Positions 62,742-64,000 of a stretch of 64,000 nt of DNA are shown here, piece after piece. Position 1 is the stretch's first letter. The number at the start of each line of letters is the position of its first letter. The translations under genes were made by a program, and so were the position numbers. This DNA comes from Mesorhizobium sp. B2-1-8 (GTDB lineage Bacteria; Pseudomonadota; Alphaproteobacteria; Rhizobiales; Rhizobiaceae): NCBI RefSeq assembly GCF_006442545.2, contig NZ_CP083952.1, positions 2,473,501 through 2,537,500 of the forward strand, written 5' to 3'. The notes under the pieces are model-generated. The model was not told the DNA's origin, searched no databases, and saw nothing but the letters and a program-made list of their open reading frames with translations.

Positions 62742-63428
62742 TCACGGCTTTTGAACTGGGCCGGAAACGTGCCGCTGGCCAGTTTTGTACGGTTGCGCAG
62801 CCTCGTCCATAGCGGAGACAACGTCGTTGTCGGAGAGCTGCGGGAACCGCAGATAGTGGTGGCCCAAGGCCCCGAACTGTCCTGGCTGGCTAAGGCAGAC
62901 CACATGGTCCGCTTCCTGTTCCAGCGCGGCGACCGTTTCGGGCGGCGAAACAGGAACAGCCACGACGATCTCCCTCGGTGACCGGCGCTTGAGGGCGCGG
63001 ATCGCGATTTTCATGGTCGTACCGGTCGCGGCCCCGTCATCGACGATGATCGCCGTCTTTCCCGCTATCGACATCGGTCTAATCTTACCACGATAGGCAA
63101 CGCGCCGGCGTTCGAGTTCCGGACGCTCATTTGTAATCAAGACACGCAAGGCGTCGTCGTCGAGGCCATAGGTCTCGACAATTCCACGGTTCAACACGAC
63201 CTCCCCAGGATCGCCATCGACGATTGCGGCGACAGCCAGCTCGGGATTGCCGGGGGCGCCCACCTTGCGGACGATCAGCAAGTCGAGAGGAGCGTTGAGG
63301 GCTTTGGCCACTTCCACTGCGACGGGCACGCCGCCACGCGGCAATGCCAGTACGATGGGCCGATGCAGTTGAAGCCTGCTCAGTTCCAGGCCAAGCTTCA
63401 CTCCAGCATCTTCCCGGTCACGGAACAT
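62742..63428 (-). CDS. Phosphoribosyltransferase-domain protein
   Basis: A 228-aa PRT-fold protein with an N-terminal HRPIVLALPRGGVPVAVEVA, LLIVRKVGAPGNPELAVAAI at about 50 and the PRPP-binding loop AIIVDDGAATGTTMKIAIRA at about 125. Proteins of this kind often lie beside universal stress genes; their substrate is unknown. The start is 3 bp from the DUF2267 stop, so the two are co-transcribed. Confidence 0.88.
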   Translation of the reverse strand: MFRDREDAGVKLGLELSRLQLHRPIVLALPRGGVPVAVEVAKALNAPLDLLIVRKVGAPGNPELAVAAIVDGDPGEVVLNRGIVETYGLDDDALRVLITNERPELERRRVAYRGKIRPMSIAGKTAIIVDDGAATGTTMKIAIRALKRRSPREIVVAVPVSPPETVAALEQEADHVVCLSQPGQFGALGHHYLRFPQLSDNDVVSAMDEAAQPYKTGQRHVSGPVQKP

Positions 63429-63431
63429 CGG

Positions 63432-63866
63432 TCAATCCACCGGCCACAGTTTTCGCAGCGACTTCTTCATCGAGTTTCTGACCTGCACGATCTCACCATG
63501 CGAAAGGTGACGGTCGAGAAGCTTGAACACGGCACTGATCGCGACATCGAAATCGATCTCGTCATCGTAGCCGAAACTGTTTCTGACGCTGACAATGAAG
63601 TCGCGCTTGGTGCGCTCATGCGTTGACGCCGAGGGGTTCCAGCCTTCGAAGTAGAGGCCACGGACCAAAACAGGCAGTTGCGCCGAGAGATCGGCCATTT
63701 CAGCCGGCGACAGCCAGTCCCGCACCGTGTGCAGGACAGACCTCAGCAGACGACACGCGCTCGACTCGCTCCAGCAGAGGTCCTTGGCGAGCTCCTTGAC
63801 CCATTGTTGCGCCTGCTGGCCAGCGTGCGTGAAGTCAGCAAAGGATGTGTGGGAGATATGACCCAT
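63432..63866 (-). CDS. DUF2267-domain protein
   Basis: A 144-aa helical protein matching DUF2267: TFADFTHAGQQAQQWVKEL-type start, LLRSVLHTVRDWLSPAEMAD, LPVLVRGLYFEGWNPSA and VFKLLDRHLSHGEIVQVRNS. The function of the family is unknown; it is frequent in rhizobial stress clusters. GAGGAG lies about 8 bases before the ATG at 63866. First gene of a three-gene operon with a FixK-type box upstream. Confidence 0.9.
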   Translation of the reverse strand: MGHISHTSFADFTHAGQQAQQWVKELAKDLCWSESSACRLLRSVLHTVRDWLSPAEMADLSAQLPVLVRGLYFEGWNPSASTHERTKRDFIVSVRNSFGYDDEIDFDVAISAVFKLLDRHLSHGEIVQVRNSMKKSLRKLWPVD

Positions 63867-63922
63867 GGCGATGCTCCTCGAAGATTTGAACTCCATTCTC
63901 AGGCATCGAAAGGCCTTGAGCA

Positions 63923-63936
63923 TTGAGCAGGATCAA
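63923..63936. promoter_or_regulatory. FixK/FNR-type box upstream of the DUF2267 operon
   Basis: TTGAGCAGGATCAA fits TTGA-N6-TCAA and is centred 63 bp before the ATG at 63866. The remaining bases to the window end show no gene. Confidence 0.65.
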
Positions 63937-64000
63937 ATCGTTCAAAAGTGCATCGCCCCGATTGTTTTTCCACCGCCGCCTCGACCAGCTCGAAGAGGCC

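Noticed and set aside
1..64000. CRISPR array, rRNA operon, prophage or conjugation genes
   Set aside because: Looked for regularly spaced repeats, rRNA segments, integrases and tra/vir genes; none seen.

Overview
The window looks like chromosome of a Mesorhizobium-type alphaproteobacterium (Hyphomicrobiales). The DNA is GC-rich and densely packed, and many operons use ATGA stop/start overlaps. It carries several sugar ABC transporters with LacI or GntR regulators, plus a FixK-type regulator and matching FixK/FNR boxes. The genus is an inference from gene content and style, not from a marker gene.

Layout. 0-4.8 kb: an OmpA-family protein with a long Gln/Lys/Pro-rich repeat, a YcgN-type cysteine-cluster protein, a small exported protein, a SIMPL-domain protein and a tRNA-Ile2(CAT). 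5-18.7 kb: a uronide/oligosaccharide locus with a Gfo/Idh dehydrogenase, a GntR regulator, a two-component FMNH2 monooxygenase with its flavin reductase, a LacI regulator, a GH105-type hydrolase, KduI, an 839-aa unidentified protein and a complete sugar ABC transporter. 19.3-20.4 kb: an intact-looking IS630-family element. 20.8-26.8 kb: a LacI regulator divergent from a PotDABC-like ABC transporter and a nucleoside (MTA-type) phosphorylase, followed by a decayed copy of the phosphorylase 3' end. 27.2-33.7 kb: a LacI regulator divergent from an Rbs/Frc-type ABC transporter, a hydroxypyruvate-isomerase-like protein, an inositol-dehydrogenase-like gene broken by an amber codon, and a truncated RpiR regulator.

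33.9-64 kb is a redox, microoxic and stress region. It has a GNAT acetyltransferase, a FixK-like regulator, and a sulfide module (SqrR/BigR-type ArsR repressor, sulfide:quinone oxidoreductase, DUF2892 protein, RND efflux pair). It also has an alpha/beta hydrolase, the arcDABC arginine deiminase operon and a triple-BON protein. A cytochrome b561/PepSY pair faces two tandem cupredoxins. Then come a P-type ATPase, thioredoxin 2, an ADP-forming acyl-CoA synthetase/GNAT fusion interrupted by an IS5-like element, cytochrome c with an APH/kinase fusion, a double-UspA protein and a DUF2267/phosphoribosyltransferase/flavin-oxidase operon.

The most coherent signal is a set of nine TTGA-N6-(T/G)CAA boxes between 35.8 and 64 kb. 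Most sit about 55-110 bp upstream of these genes, and a FixK-like protein with the matching recognition helix is encoded at 34.5 kb. The right half therefore reads as a local low-oxygen/anaerobic-survival regulon: arginine fermentation, universal stress proteins, electron carriers and sulfide oxidation. The left half is accessory catabolism, with IS elements, truncated regulators and at least three decayed genes.
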